Counted from the first letter of the stretch, positions 35,159-44,034 are shown. The stretch is DNA of 64,000 nt from Paenibacillus profundus (GCF_021369635.1 NZ_JAJNBZ010000019.1:1-64000); one strand, 5' to 3'. The notes: generated by a model from the sequence alone, not told the origin. Program-made: numbers and translations.

Positions 35159-36436
35159 ATGAGTGTGAAGGCAATCTTGCTGGGGGCCGGAGTGCGTGGC
35201 GCGGAAGTATACGCGAAGCATGCATTGCAATACCCGGAAGAACTGCAATTTGTAGCCGTTGCCGAACCGGATGAGAAAAGACGGGCTTCTTTCGCGCGAG
35301 AGTATAATATTGCTGACGAACATGTATATGCGGACTGGAAGGACGTATTTCAACAGCCTCGCTTCGCGGATGCCGTATTCATTTGCACGCAGGATCGGAT
35401 GCATTACGACGCAGCGATGACAGCGCTTGAAAAAGGGTATCATATCTTGCTCGAAAAGCCAATCTCGCCATCGCCTATCGAATGTGTAGAGATTGAGGAG
35501 GCTGCACTGCGGCACCGTCGCATTTTAACGATATGCTATGTTCTCCGTTACACGCCGTTCTGGTCTACAATTAAACAGATTATCGATCGGGGCGATATTG
35601 GCAAGGTCGTAAATATCCAATTAAGCGAGAATGTGGGCTTTGCGCATATGGCACACAGCTATGTGCGAGGCAACTGGCGCAGCACGGAGCATTCCAGCCC
35701 GATGATACTTGCGAAGTCGTGCCACGATCTAGATATTATTTTGTGGCTGATGGCCCAAGATTGCAAGCGGTTAACTTCATTCGGCTCTCTGTTTCACTTC
35801 AAGAAGGAAAATATGCCGGAGGGGGCAACCGAGCATTGCACAGACAGTTGTCCGCATGTTGAGGACTGCTGTTATTCCGACTTGCGTTATTATTTAGGAG
35901 AAGGCCGCCGACGCGCGCTTCATTTCTCTACAGATCTATCTGATGAAAGTATTCGCGAGACGGTTGGCCATACGCCATATGGCCGCTGTGTATACCGATG
36001 TGACAATGACGTCGTCGATCACCAAGTGGTTAATATGGAATTTGAAAATGGAGCGACGGCCTCTTTCACCTTATCGGCATTTACCCATGATAGCTCGCGT
36101 ACGGTGCAGATTTCAGGGACACGTGGTGAAATTAGAGGGAATATGCAGAAGCAATCATTCACGGTGTTTGATTTTGCAAGCAACCGCTCTCATGAAATAA
36201 AGGTCCATGATGAAGGAAGTGAAGGCTGCAGCATTATGCTTAGCGAGTTCTGCCATCTTATTCAATACCCGAATAATACGTATGCGCAAGCTTCGTTGCG
36301 TGGTTCCGTACAGAGCCATATGATGTCCTTTGCAGCAGAGGAATCTCGATTGCAGCATGGAAAACCGATAGAAATATCGGAAATTACACAACGCTACAGA
36401 CAATTTTCCGGCTGTGAAGCAGTTGGTTCTTGTTAA
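35159..36436 (+). CDS. Gfo/Idh/MocA-family oxidoreductase
   Basis: A 425-residue enzyme with an N-terminal NAD(P)-binding fold (LLGAGVRG, about 7-14; AEPDEKRR for the cofactor ribose) and the family EKP motif (99-101). The C-terminal sheet domain contains HDLDIILWL. A cysteine-rich insert at about residues 225-240 (HCTDSCPHVEDCC) is a possible metal site, also found in some subfamily members. The enzyme probably oxidises or reduces a sugar or inositol derivative; the substrate cannot be read from the sequence. The ATG follows GAGGTG. It has no partner genes nearby. Confidence 0.88.
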   Translation: MSVKAILLGAGVRGAEVYAKHALQYPEELQFVAVAEPDEKRRASFAREYNIADEHVYADWKDVFQQPRFADAVFICTQDRMHYDAAMTALEKGYHILLEKPISPSPIECVEIEEAALRHRRILTICYVLRYTPFWSTIKQIIDRGDIGKVVNIQLSENVGFAHMAHSYVRGNWRSTEHSSPMILAKSCHDLDIILWLMAQDCKRLTSFGSLFHFKKENMPEGATEHCTDSCPHVEDCCYSDLRYYLGEGRRRALHFSTDLSDESIRETVGHTPYGRCVYRCDNDVVDHQVVNMEFENGATASFTLSAFTHDSSRTVQISGTRGEIRGNMQKQSFTVFDFASNRSHEIKVHDEGSEGCSIMLSEFCHLIQYPNNTYAQASLRGSVQSHMMSFAAEESRLQHGKPIEISEITQRYRQFSGCEAVGSC

Positions 36437-36741
36437 TGGCATTGGAATTGTTCCGAATTATGAAGCCTGGAGGAGTGTGTTTACTAACGCAAACCATTGT
36501 TATGATAAATCGCCCGCTTCAGGCTTTAGCATCACTGAACGTGGAGATAGCTGCCCTCTGTCCGACGGGTATGTCAGGTAGTTCACTGAACAGGATCTGG
36601 AGGAAGGGTTATCGCTATCTCCATTTATCATTATTGATAGCTCCCCCATGGGAAAAACTTAATTCCGACGACGATGATGATGCCCAGAATATCTGCCTGG
36701 AGCATGTTGCCGATTATTTTCAAGAATACTTGGACAATTAG
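36436..36741 (+). CDS. Doubtful ORF, possibly a gene remnant
   Basis: ATG 36436 overlaps the oxidoreductase stop codon and opens about 101 codons. The beginning (LFRIMKPGGVCLLTQ) resembles the post-motif-III strand of a methyltransferase, and the end (ICLEHVADYFQEYLDN) is unrelated. There is no ribosome site. It may be a patchwork of decayed gene pieces. Confidence 0.25.
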   Translation: MALELFRIMKPGGVCLLTQTIVMINRPLQALASLNVEIAALCPTGMSGSSLNRIWRKGYRYLHLSLLIAPPWEKLNSDDDDDAQNICLEHVADYFQEYLDN

Positions 36742-36818
36742 AAGGGCAAGGGAATCGATGTTTTGCATCAAGAACGTCATCGTAGCCGATCGCCGATATA
36801 GAAGGAGGTTGCACGCTC

Positions 36819-37481
36819 TTGAAAAAATTATTGATATCCGCTATTTTCACCATTGCCGTCGTCGGCGCGATATGGTTCGTGTATAAGTCACAATCTGATG
36901 ATGGCTCAAGCGATTCAATCGTCAGCGCCATCGAGAAGGTGCGCGGGGACGCGTATGTCGGTTATATCATTCATGAACAGCCGTTAGAGGGCGGAGTCGT
37001 CGTATTCTTCCTGCGGAATGCTACTGGAAACAAATCCGGATCTGCGGTCTCTACGGAATATGTGAAGAAGACACCATCAGGTTGGAAATGGGGATATGGC
37101 GGCAGTTTCTCTGCTTCCAATTTACATATGACGCTTCCTGAGCAGCAAGCGCGTGACAACCCCATTCCGATTGGCAATGCAAGCATGTATGTGCCGAGCA
37201 CGGCAGGCTCGGAATTCGGGGACAGCCCATTTCCGGTGCTCGTCGGCGTCGTCGTACATCCAGACGAGGCGAGAGTGGTTGTCAAGGATGGAGTGAAGGG
37301 GCTTGAAAGGCAAGCGGAGCTCATCAAAGTAAGCGATTCGTTCAAATTGTACTATACTTTTTTGGATGAGGTTCAGGGACAAAAGCTGTATATTACGACT
37401 TATAATGACAATGGCGACATCGTGCGGGAGGATATCGTCGATGAAACGGTGACTACTACTACGACGACCGGTCCAGAATAG
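36819..37481 (+). CDS. Hypothetical secreted or membrane-anchored protein
   Basis: A 220-residue protein with an N-terminal hydrophobic helix (about 3-23) that acts as an anchor or signal peptide, and an extracellular remainder rich in beta strands. It ends in a run of threonines (TVTTTTTTGPE). I do not recognise a domain. The TTG start at 36819 follows an excellent ribosome site, AAGGAGG, 10 bases upstream, which supports real expression. Its neighbours are degraded genes and give no clue to function. Confidence 0.6.
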   Translation: MKKLLISAIFTIAVVGAIWFVYKSQSDDGSSDSIVSAIEKVRGDAYVGYIIHEQPLEGGVVVFFLRNATGNKSGSAVSTEYVKKTPSGWKWGYGGSFSASNLHMTLPEQQARDNPIPIGNASMYVPSTAGSEFGDSPFPVLVGVVVHPDEARVVVKDGVKGLERQAELIKVSDSFKLYYTFLDEVQGQKLYITTYNDNGDIVREDIVDETVTTTTTTGPE

Positions 37482-37505
37482 CGAAAACAATGAATGAGGT
37501 GCAGC

Positions 37506-37784
37506 ATGGGAGATCGAATCTATTTTATTAACAATCCGTGGCCGAATGGTCATCGCATCAGCACCGCATTTCATCGCATCCGGTTCGACCGGGCAGACAA
37601 CGACGCCTATACGATTCATTGGCAAGGGAAGGCGGCTTTGACGTAAGCCGGGGATGAAGAATTCAAGTATGATTTCAAGACGACGATCTCTGCGGCTGTA
37701 TTTCAAGGCATAGAGATACATACGGAGATTGATGAGCGTGCGGCGCATCAGCTGCTGGAGCTAACGTCAGATAGAGCAAGGTAA
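37506..37784 (+). pseudogene. Unknown small protein gene with a premature stop
   Basis: From ATG 37506 the frame reads GDRIYFINNPWPNGHRISTA and continues with protein-like sequence to TAA at 37644. The same frame then continues (GDEEFKYDFKTTISAAVFQG) to a normal stop at 37782. The protein would have about 92 residues, with one nonsense codon at position 47, where TAA may derive from TAT or TAC (Tyr). No family is recognised. An ATGAGGTG ribosome site precedes the ATG. Confidence 0.5.
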
Positions 37785-37896
37785 AGAGTGTCAAAGTGCT
37801 CTTTTGTTCACTCTCCCCATGATTCAGATTAGCAATAAATAGGTCAGCAACAAAAGGCATTTCTACCGCACATTCTTCCAGGGGCCGCGTAATCTG

Positions 37897-38289
37897 TTGG
37901 ATTTCCGATACGAATGGATTCGTGGCAACCGCATGAGCGGAACGGTCGTCGGGGGCAACATCCGCTGCTTTTTGAAGCTGGCGGGGACGGCGTACTTCCC
38001 GGATTTCACGGACACCGTCATTCAGCTGGAAAGCTTGGGCGAACGCGCGAATCGCATCGTGTCTCTCATCGCGCAGCTCCAGCAGCTCGGTGCCTTCGAA
38101 CACTGTACCGGCATCATTCTCGGCTCCTTCACCGAGCTAGAGCAGCACGGGGAGTACGCCATCGTTGAAGAATACCTCGTAGCTCTGACGCAACGAAGAA
38201 GCATTCCTATCGTAAAAACGATTGAGATCGGGCATGAAAAGGAATGTAAAGGTATCGTCATCGGGAGTCAAATTGTATTAGATAGATGA
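37897..38289 (+). pseudogene. LD-carboxypeptidase (peptidase S66) C-terminal fragment
   Basis: 130 residues match the C-terminal domain of MccF/LdcA-type serine peptidases: SGTVVGGNIRCFLKLAGT, then SLGERANRIVSLIAQLQQLG and GIILGSF, ending with IVKTIEIGHEKE, where the family usually has a catalytic His. A complete enzyme is about 300-340 residues, and the N-terminal half carrying the nucleophilic Ser is missing. There is no proper start upstream. This is a truncated, inactive relic of an enzyme that removes D-alanine from tetrapeptides or cleaves microcin-like compounds. Confidence 0.6.
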
Positions 38290-38336
38290 GTGGCTAAGGG
38301 GAATAACAACCCATTCTAATGTTAGGAGGTTATGTT

Positions 38337-38900
38337 ATGAAGCAAAACCAACTAAACGCTCAAGGCAATCCAAGCCTCTTTCTCGTAACAGGTATTATGG
38401 CATCCGGAAAATCAACGGTCGCGCAGCTATTGGCGGAACGATTCACGAAAGGAGTTCATGTGCGTGGAGATGCATTCCGCCGTATGATTGTGAGCGGGCA
38501 CGAGGAAATGCTGCCTGACGCATCGAAGGAAGCGATTCGACAGCTGCATCTGCGGTACCGCTTGGCGGCAGCCGCAGCGGATGCGTACGTAGAAGCCGGA
38601 TTCCATACGGTGGTACAAGACGTGATTGTAGGGGCCGAGGTCAACACATTCATTCAGTCCGTCAAGACCCGCCCTTTCTATATGGTCGTGCTCTGTCCGC
38701 GAACCGACATCGTGGCGGCCCGGGAAGCGGCCCGGAACAAGCAGGGCTACGGAATATGGACGGTATCGGATTTAGATCATATCCTTCACAATGAAACGCC
38801 TCGAATTGGCATGTGGCTCGACTCTTCCGAGCTGACCCCGGAGGAAACGGCCGATGAAATTTGGCGCAGGGCATGGACAGAGGCGCTAGTTTTGCCGTAG
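38337..38900 (+). CDS. P-loop ATP-binding kinase-like protein
   Basis: A 187-residue protein with a Walker A motif near the N-terminus (TGIMASGKST, about residues 18-27). Features of the chloramphenicol-phosphotransferase/AAA-33 group follow: HVRGDAFRRM, TVVQDVIVGA, VVLCPRTDIVAAREAAR. Such enzymes phosphorylate small hydroxylated compounds or carry an unknown ligand. Resistance to a drug is possible but cannot be claimed. TAGGAGG precedes ATG 38337; the longer frame from 38319 starts inside that ribosome site. Confidence 0.75.
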   Translation: MKQNQLNAQGNPSLFLVTGIMASGKSTVAQLLAERFTKGVHVRGDAFRRMIVSGHEEMLPDASKEAIRQLHLRYRLAAAAADAYVEAGFHTVVQDVIVGAEVNTFIQSVKTRPFYMVVLCPRTDIVAAREAARNKQGYGIWTVSDLDHILHNETPRIGMWLDSSELTPEETADEIWRRAWTEALVLP

Positions 38901-38991
38901 GCTTATAGTAGTTCAAAAAGGGACTCTTTTGGAACAGTGATAAGTAGAGACTCATTCGTAATGATCTCAGCTAAGGAAAGGATGAATTGCA

Positions 38992-39189
38992 ATGGAACAA
39001 TGGGAGTATAAGACGTTGAAAATTAAAACAGGGGGTTTCCTCGGCGGCAAGGTCGACGAAAAATCGTTCGAAGATGAGCTGAATCAGCTTGGCATGGATG
39101 GCTGGGAGTTAGTATCCTGCTTCGATACAAGTCTATCGGGCCAGACGACCGACGTCATCTCGGTATTCAAAAGGAGGAAGAAAATGTGA
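38992..39189 (+). CDS. DUF4177-family small protein
   Basis: A 65-residue protein with the DUF4177 pattern: MEQWEYKTLKIKTGG at the start, ELNQLGMDGWELVS in the middle and VISVFKRR at the end. The family is found in many bacteria, and its function is not known. AAGGAAAGG precedes the ATG. Its TGA overlaps the start of the acetyltransferase gene by one base, implying co-translation. Confidence 0.8.
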   Translation: MEQWEYKTLKIKTGGFLGGKVDEKSFEDELNQLGMDGWELVSCFDTSLSGQTTDVISVFKRRKKM

Positions 39190-39734
39190 TGCTGTTCACT
39201 GCCAATAGGATCCATGTCAGACCGCTCCGTGATAGTGACGCTACCCTGCTTGTCACGTGGCTGTCGGATCCCGAAGTGCTGCGTTATTATGAGGGCCGGG
39301 ATCGCCCGCACGACCTCGCGATGGTCCAGAAGCATTTTTATGGGCGCTCCCGCGACATTACACCGTGCATTGTAGAGTATGATGATACGGCCATCGGATA
39401 CATTCAATATTACTCGCTCGCGGAAGAAGAACGTCAGGAATATGGTTATGAAGAATCCGAGGGACGAATTTTCGGGATGGATCAATTTATCGGAGCAACG
39501 GAGTATTGGAACAAAGGGATTGGAACCGAGCTGGTTCAAGCCATGGCACGTCATTTAACAACGGAACATCATGCCGATAAAATCGTCATGGATCCGCAAA
39601 CGTGGAATGAGCGTGCGCTTAAAGTGTATGAGAAGTGCGGATTTCATAAGGTCAAATTACTGCCGCAGCATGAATATCACGAAGGCGAAATGCGGGACTG
39701 CTGGCTCATTGAATACAAAGCAAACCAAGCGTGA
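39189..39734 (+). CDS. GNAT N-acetyltransferase (AAC(6')-like)
   Basis: A 181-residue acetyl-CoA-dependent acyltransferase. It has the N-terminal RPLRDSDATLLVTWLSDPEV and DQFIGATEYWNKGIGTELVQ, the acetyl-CoA-binding motif A. The later ERALKVYEKCGFHKVK matches the AAC(6')/RimJ-type aminoglycoside group. Aminoglycoside modification is possible, but other amines cannot be excluded. ATG 39189 overlaps the preceding TGA by one base, and AGGAGG sits about 11 bases upstream. Confidence 0.85.
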   Translation: MLFTANRIHVRPLRDSDATLLVTWLSDPEVLRYYEGRDRPHDLAMVQKHFYGRSRDITPCIVEYDDTAIGYIQYYSLAEEERQEYGYEESEGRIFGMDQFIGATEYWNKGIGTELVQAMARHLTTEHHADKIVMDPQTWNERALKVYEKCGFHKVKLLPQHEYHEGEMRDCWLIEYKANQA

Positions 39735-39774
39735 AAAATCTCGGCATGCCATTACAATGTGAAAGGGAGGACAT

Positions 39775-40326
39775 ATGCTCTATCATTTCAGCGAGGAACC
39801 GGATATCGAAATATTCAAGCCACGGCCGCCGACTTCGTTTCCGCAATATCCGCCTATGGTATTCGCGATTGATGAGGCTAGCGCTGTGCATTACTTTTTC
39901 CCAAGGGACTGTCCCCGGGTCATCTATTGGAAAGCGGCGTGGACGACAGAGGAAGATCGCGATCTTTTCTTCGCGAATACGACCGTAGATAAAATTATCG
40001 TCGTCGAAAATGGGTGGCTGGAGCGAATCCGCAGTACGAAGCTATATGTATATACGTTTCCCGCGGAGAAGTTTCAATTGTTCGAAGAAGCCAAAACGGC
40101 TGGGTATTACACAGCTGCGGAGGAAATCGTTCCTTTGCAGGTCGAGCCGGTCGGCGATTTGCTAGAGCGGATCGCGAGCCAGCACGTAGAATTGCGGTTC
40201 ACCCCGGATTTGCATCCCATTCGCAATAGCGTTATCGCTTCTACCCTGGATTTTTCCATCATTCGCTTCAAACATGCGGCGAAGGCGAACGCAACCATTG
40301 AGCATAGGAGAGAGCATTATGGTTAG
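39775..40326 (+). CDS. DUF6886-family protein
   Basis: A 183-residue protein matching DUF6886: MLYHFSEEPDIEIFKPRPP, then PPMVFAIDEASAVHYFFPRD and CPRVIYW. The function is unknown; the N-terminus resembles ADP-ribosyltransferase-like folds in its HFSEEP pattern, a weak suggestion. GGGAGG gives a strong ribosome site. Its stop overlaps the start of the Nudix gene by eight bases, so the two are coupled. Confidence 0.75.
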   Translation: MLYHFSEEPDIEIFKPRPPTSFPQYPPMVFAIDEASAVHYFFPRDCPRVIYWKAAWTTEEDRDLFFANTTVDKIIVVENGWLERIRSTKLYVYTFPAEKFQLFEEAKTAGYYTAAEEIVPLQVEPVGDLLERIASQHVELRFTPDLHPIRNSVIASTLDFSIIRFKHAAKANATIEHRREHYG

Positions 40327-40939
40327 AAAAGAGTATATCGACACGTTCACGAGCAATATGGAGCATACAGGTGTTAAGCTGCGGGATGAGGTTCATTCCG
40401 AAGGGCTGTGGCACCAAACGTTTCATTGTTGGTTATGGAGGGTGGAGAACGGGAAAGCGTACCTTTTGTTTCAAAGAAGACATAGCCAAAAGAAAGATTA
40501 CGCCGGGCTATTGGATATTACGGCAGCAGGACATCTGGAAGCCGGGGAACGTCCGCTGGATGGCGTCCGAGAGTTGAGGGAGGAGCTAGGAATTGACTTG
40601 GATCCGTCACAGCTCACCTATACCGGTGTCATTTCCGATTCGATTAAGGGCGACAACATCATTGACAATGAGTTAGGACATGTTTTTTTCCATGAGTATC
40701 AAGGCTCTTTAACGGATTTCCGATTGCAGGAAGATGAAGTCACTTCGATTGTCACAGTCGAAGTTGGGCATTTTCGCTTGTTGTTTACCCATGAAGCAGA
40801 GAGCATTGCTGGAACAGAATTCGTGCCTGTGCACGGTCCTGCTGGCGTGGAAGTGAAGCTGACGATGGGCGATTTTGTTCCGCATGAACGTACATATTAT
40901 GAGTTTATATTGGACCACCTAGCAAGTTGTGTGGAGTGA
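40319..40939 (+). CDS. Nudix hydrolase (IPP-isomerase-like)
   Basis: A 206-residue protein with an intact Nudix box: GHLEAGERPLDGVRELREELG, the metal-binding core of the family. The N-terminal HSEGLWHQTFHCWLWR resembles IPP-isomerase-type Nudix enzymes. It would hydrolyse a nucleoside-diphosphate-linked or related substrate, which the sequence does not define. The ATG overlaps the previous stop by eight bases, and AGGAGAG lies within the preceding gene. Confidence 0.85.
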   Translation: MVRKEYIDTFTSNMEHTGVKLRDEVHSEGLWHQTFHCWLWRVENGKAYLLFQRRHSQKKDYAGLLDITAAGHLEAGERPLDGVRELREELGIDLDPSQLTYTGVISDSIKGDNIIDNELGHVFFHEYQGSLTDFRLQEDEVTSIVTVEVGHFRLLFTHEAESIAGTEFVPVHGPAGVEVKLTMGDFVPHERTYYEFILDHLASCVE

Positions 40940-41021
40940 ACCAGAGCCCGCAAATACTTGAAAATACTCGAAATTATAGTAGAAGGACTGAACTGCCAAG
41001 CATCGAAAGGAGTTACAGCAG

Positions 41022-41666
41022 ATGAAGGAAGAAAGGGCACTGATAAAGGACTATTTGGATTCGTTTCTGAAAAACGTGGATCCATTAGCGTTCATGAGTG
41101 TGGAGGAAAATGTGCCGGATGATATGAGAGCCGGTGAAGTAGATGAAGAAGGTTGGGTGAACTGGAAGCTCATCCCCTCTACTATTACCGATGAGGAAAT
41201 TCGGGAATTGGAAGCTGAGTTCTCGATCTCCTTTCCACCACTATTGAAGGCATTGCTCCAAACGTATCATTATATCGATCTACACTTCAATAACGTGAAG
41301 GAAGAGGACGGATATAAAGGCGATTGCCGATTCATTGAAATGCCTGCGATGTCGTCGGAGGACAGGGTGTCCAACTACCGGTTTCTGCTTCAGTCCTGGG
41401 AGCCGTTGTTAGCGGCAGGTTATGTTCCTTTTACGGAATGTGAAGACAGTCAAGGCCCTGTCTGCTTCGACACGTTGAGAATGGACGAAGACGGCGATTG
41501 CCCCGTCATATGGATTCTGCACGATTATTTGCATGAGCTGGGGGAAGATGGGTCTCGGGTACGAGCGAATGTGCTGCCGTACGTAAATGACATCTTTGCT
41601 TCATTCCGTGAAATGATCATGACGTTATGCTCACTGCGGAATACAGAAGAACAAAAAGAGGACTAA
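41022..41666 (+). CDS. SMI1/KNR4 (SUKH) family protein
   Basis: A 214-residue protein with the SUKH fold: TDEEIRELEAEFSISFPPLLKALL near residue 65, and aspartate-rich DSQGPVCFDTLRMDEDGDCPV. In bacteria many SUKH proteins are immunity proteins against contact-dependent or polymorphic toxins, while others serve different roles. No toxin gene is next to it, so an immunity role is not supported here. GAAAGGAG precedes the ATG. Confidence 0.8.
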   Translation: MKEERALIKDYLDSFLKNVDPLAFMSVEENVPDDMRAGEVDEEGWVNWKLIPSTITDEEIRELEAEFSISFPPLLKALLQTYHYIDLHFNNVKEEDGYKGDCRFIEMPAMSSEDRVSNYRFLLQSWEPLLAAGYVPFTECEDSQGPVCFDTLRMDEDGDCPVIWILHDYLHELGEDGSRVRANVLPYVNDIFASFREMIMTLCSLRNTEEQKED

Positions 41667-41728
41667 TCTTCCAGGTCATAATCGCACGTCTCCAGATCAT
41701 CCATAGGAACCTTCAATGCTTCTGACAT
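41663..41728 (-). CDS. Possible 21-residue minus-strand peptide gene
   Basis: On the minus strand AAAGGAGGG lies 5 bases before ATG at 41728, which opens MSEALKVPMDDLETCDYDLED and ends at 41663. The ribosome site is unusually good for a random ORF. It could be a real small acidic peptide, or the surviving start of a longer gene. It overlaps the last codons of the SUKH gene on the other strand. Confidence 0.3.
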   Translation of the reverse strand: MSEALKVPMDDLETCDYDLED

Positions 41729-42051
41729 GCCGGCCCTCCTTTCCCAACGAAGCTAGTTTGGAAAATGTTCTTTTTTTGTGGCTCACGAAAAAACTTCAGG
41801 TTAATCCAGATAAAGGCGTGCGCATTATGTGCGAGTTGATTGAACACCGGAAGCTGTATGTGAAAGACAAAGCCATTTTTATCGCAGGCGAGCAGAAGAT
41901 AGAGGAGGCCCGTCCTTACTTGGAAGCGGCGCTCGCCGACTATCGAATCCCGCCTGCAGAGAGCGATCCGATTCGCGGTGGTGGCCGGGCTCACTCCAGA
42001 CGCATATGCGACCAAGCCACAATTGCGCTAGACAAGCTGAATCAAGGTTAA
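41716..42051 (+). CDS. Uncharacterised protein, possibly truncated
   Basis: A 111-residue frame with protein-like sequence (NPDKGVRIMCELIEHRKLYV, then IEEARPYLEAALADYRIPPA). It looks helical, like part of a larger HEAT/TPR-type protein. No ribosome site is evident before the ATG, and its beginning overlaps the minus-strand small ORF, so it may be an N-terminally truncated relic. Family not recognised. Confidence 0.4.
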   Translation: MLLTCRPSFPNEASLENVLFLWLTKKLQVNPDKGVRIMCELIEHRKLYVKDKAIFIAGEQKIEEARPYLEAALADYRIPPAESDPIRGGGRAHSRRICDQATIALDKLNQG

Positions 42052-42271
42052 CGGCTGATAACTGGTGAGATGAGATTGGTGACATAACTGTTGCGCTTTG
42101 ATAAGGAAACGGAGAGACAAGGCACGTGATTCGTTACGGTTGTATAACAGATATGATCCTTAGTGCTTCCAGTCAACGACTATACTCTGAAAAGATCTTA
42201 TCGCCACTCTCCCTTTCATTCAGAATGATTCATCCCTCCGTATGGGGGAAGTTGTGTGCCTGTCTTCTCCC

Positions 42272-42315
42272 CGTTCCGTGCAACGTTAGTCCTCAGACTG
42301 TGCAGCAGTTCATGC
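42272..42315. repeat. First copy of an imperfect direct repeat
   Basis: CGTTCCGTGCAACGTTAGTC, then CTCAGACTGTGCAGCAGT and on. It resembles the copy at 42662, about 391 bases away, with a few mismatches. Confidence 0.5.
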
Positions 42316-42661
42316 TACCGCATAACTGCCATGCCACATCACAGTTGAGCGTTGGGCTGACTTGTGAAATCGTTGTTTTTGATCGAAGGGGAGAGTGACT
42401 ATAAGCGCCAAACGGAGAGAGCTCGTCTCCCCAAATGTGGATTCGGACATTCATGGAATGACCGGACGACGTCCCTATGATGCGACGAACGGTCAGGGTC
42501 AGACAGCCATTCATAGGACCAGTGACTGGTCTTCGCTCACTAGTTTGCTGCTTAGGCAATGGCAGTCATCTCAAAATTCAATATCCTCATGTAACGGGTA
42601 AAGTGAAATACCCGATCGGTATGGTTGCTTGTTGCCCTCCAACTGCACAACTACAGTTAGC

Positions 42662-42708
42662 TTGTTCTGTGCAACGTTACTCCTCAGAATGTGCAGCAGT
42701 GCAGCATG
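42662..42708. repeat. Second copy of the imperfect direct repeat
   Basis: TTGTTCTGTGCAACGTTACT, then CCTCAGAATGTGCAGCAGT. It shares the GTGCAACGTTA and TGTGCAGCAGT cores with the copy at 42272. Confidence 0.5.
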
Positions 42709-42771
42709 GAATTACATTAGATCCAAGCGGCTGCTCAAGTAAATTTTGTCGTCTCGGTTGTAAAATAATAT

Positions 42772-42785
42772 TGAAAACGATTTCA
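42772..42785. promoter_or_regulatory. LacI-type operator
   Basis: TGAAAACGATTTCA matches the LacI-family (CcpA/cre-like) palindrome TGWAANCGNTNWCA. It lies about 100 bases before the LacI gene, consistent with autoregulation or carbon catabolite control. Confidence 0.7.
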
Positions 42786-42883
42786 TTTCTTGTTATACTC
42801 TGGGTGTGAGTCAGATGGAAGTGTGCCGAAGTGTACATAGCGATTCATTTTTCTGAAAATATATGACAGAGGCTGAGTTTTTA

Positions 42884-43897
42884 ATGGACATTAAAATTGT
42901 GGATGTATCAAGAGCAGCAAAGGTTTCTCCGACGACCGTCTCCAGAGTATTGAATAATAACCCGCTGGTAAAGGCCGATACGAGGAAAAAGGTGCTGAAG
43001 GTTATTGAGGAATTGAATTATGTGCCCCATGCTGCTGCGAAAAATCTGCGACAGCAAAAAACGTTGACCCTAGGCGTGATTGTACCGGATATTATGGTGT
43101 CCTACTACACGAATCTGGTCAAAGGCATTCAGAACAAGGCCTACTCCGAGAAATTCAAAGTCATCATTTGTGATGCGCAAAACAATAAAGATATCGAATC
43201 GGAGTATTTGCAGCTGCTCACCAACCGAAGCGTGGACGGAATGATTTTGGTGGAGTCGATGTTATCCAAGCAAGAAGTGATGGAGCTTGTCGAACGAGGG
43301 TATGTAATCGGCACGATCGGGCGCAGCATTGTGGACCCTAAAATCTTCAACGTCCAGACCAATACGGCTGAGGTTGCCCAGCAAGCGGTGGAGCATCTCA
43401 TTGAGCAGGGACATAAGGATATTGCATTCATCAGCGGCTATGCGCATGCCGTAGACAGCTTTGACCGTCTAGAAGGATATATTAAAGCTTTGAGAGATCA
43501 TGGCATTCCATTTCGTCCGGAGCTTGTAGAGAACGGTGACTTCAACCAAGAAGGCGGTTATGCGGCAATACAGCGTCTTTGGGCCAAAGAACTTGATTTC
43601 ACGGCAGTATTCTCGGCAAATGACGAGATGGCCTTAGGCGTGTATGATGCATGCCGGGAAGGGAGCATAGCCATTCCCCAAGAGCTCGCCATCGTTGGGG
43701 TTGATAATGAGAGGGTATCCCGATACTTGACGCCGCCCCTGAGCACGATCAACCAACTGAAGGTTGAAATGGGGTACGCTCTGGCTGAATTGCTAATTCG
43801 GCAGATCAACGGTGAGCTGGATGATGAACATGACCGAATAGCGATTATTGATTCTCAACTATGCATACGCGGTTCCTCGGATTATAAAAGAACATAA
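42884..43897 (+). CDS. LacI-family transcriptional repressor
   Basis: A 337-residue repressor. The N-terminal helix-turn-helix reads IVDVSRAAKVSPTTVSRVLN, followed by a periplasmic-binding-protein-like effector domain starting LTLGVIVPDIM, with AVFSANDEMALGVYDA and VPQELAIVGVDNERVSRYLTPPLSTI at its end. It would release DNA on binding a sugar. The ATG at 42884 gives the usual family N-terminus; an earlier ATG at 42863 is also in frame and neither has a strong ribosome site. Operators of matching sequence lie on both sides and before the first binding-protein gene, so it most likely controls the glucan operon. Confidence 0.9.
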   Translation: MDIKIVDVSRAAKVSPTTVSRVLNNNPLVKADTRKKVLKVIEELNYVPHAAAKNLRQQKTLTLGVIVPDIMVSYYTNLVKGIQNKAYSEKFKVIICDAQNNKDIESEYLQLLTNRSVDGMILVESMLSKQEVMELVERGYVIGTIGRSIVDPKIFNVQTNTAEVAQQAVEHLIEQGHKDIAFISGYAHAVDSFDRLEGYIKALRDHGIPFRPELVENGDFNQEGGYAAIQRLWAKELDFTAVFSANDEMALGVYDACREGSIAIPQELAIVGVDNERVSRYLTPPLSTINQLKVEMGYALAELLIRQINGELDDEHDRIAIIDSQLCIRGSSDYKRT

Positions 43898-43943
43898 GTC
43901 CGGGCTTCTTAGCCGAGGACCCCTTTTATAAAATGCACAAAAA

Positions 43944-43957
43944 TGAAATCGATTTCA
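43944..43957. promoter_or_regulatory. LacI-type operator
   Basis: TGAAATCGATTTCA is a perfect palindrome of the LacI-family type, between the LacI gene and the first binding-protein gene. Confidence 0.75.
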
Positions 43958-44034
43958 TAAAAGTGTGGTTATTGTAGCTTGTATGACTAAAAGAGTGGTA
44001 TTTCTACAATGGATACATATATATTCTGAATTTA

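Larger units (their letters stand above)
42052..42771. other. About 720 bases without a recognisable gene
   Basis: The stretch between the uncharacterised ORF and the LacI operator holds two imperfect direct repeats (separate entry) but no ORF with a ribosome site. It may carry the promoter of the LacI gene near its right end. Confidence 0.45.

Noticed and set aside
37675..38103. Minus-strand ORF facing the LD-carboxypeptidase fragment, with a stretch vaguely like the same family's end
   Set aside because: It overlaps two plus-strand remnants and lacks a ribosome site; the resemblance is weak and probably chance.
41022..41666. SUKH protein as immunity protein of a toxin system
   Set aside because: No toxin, secretion or repeat gene lies beside it.
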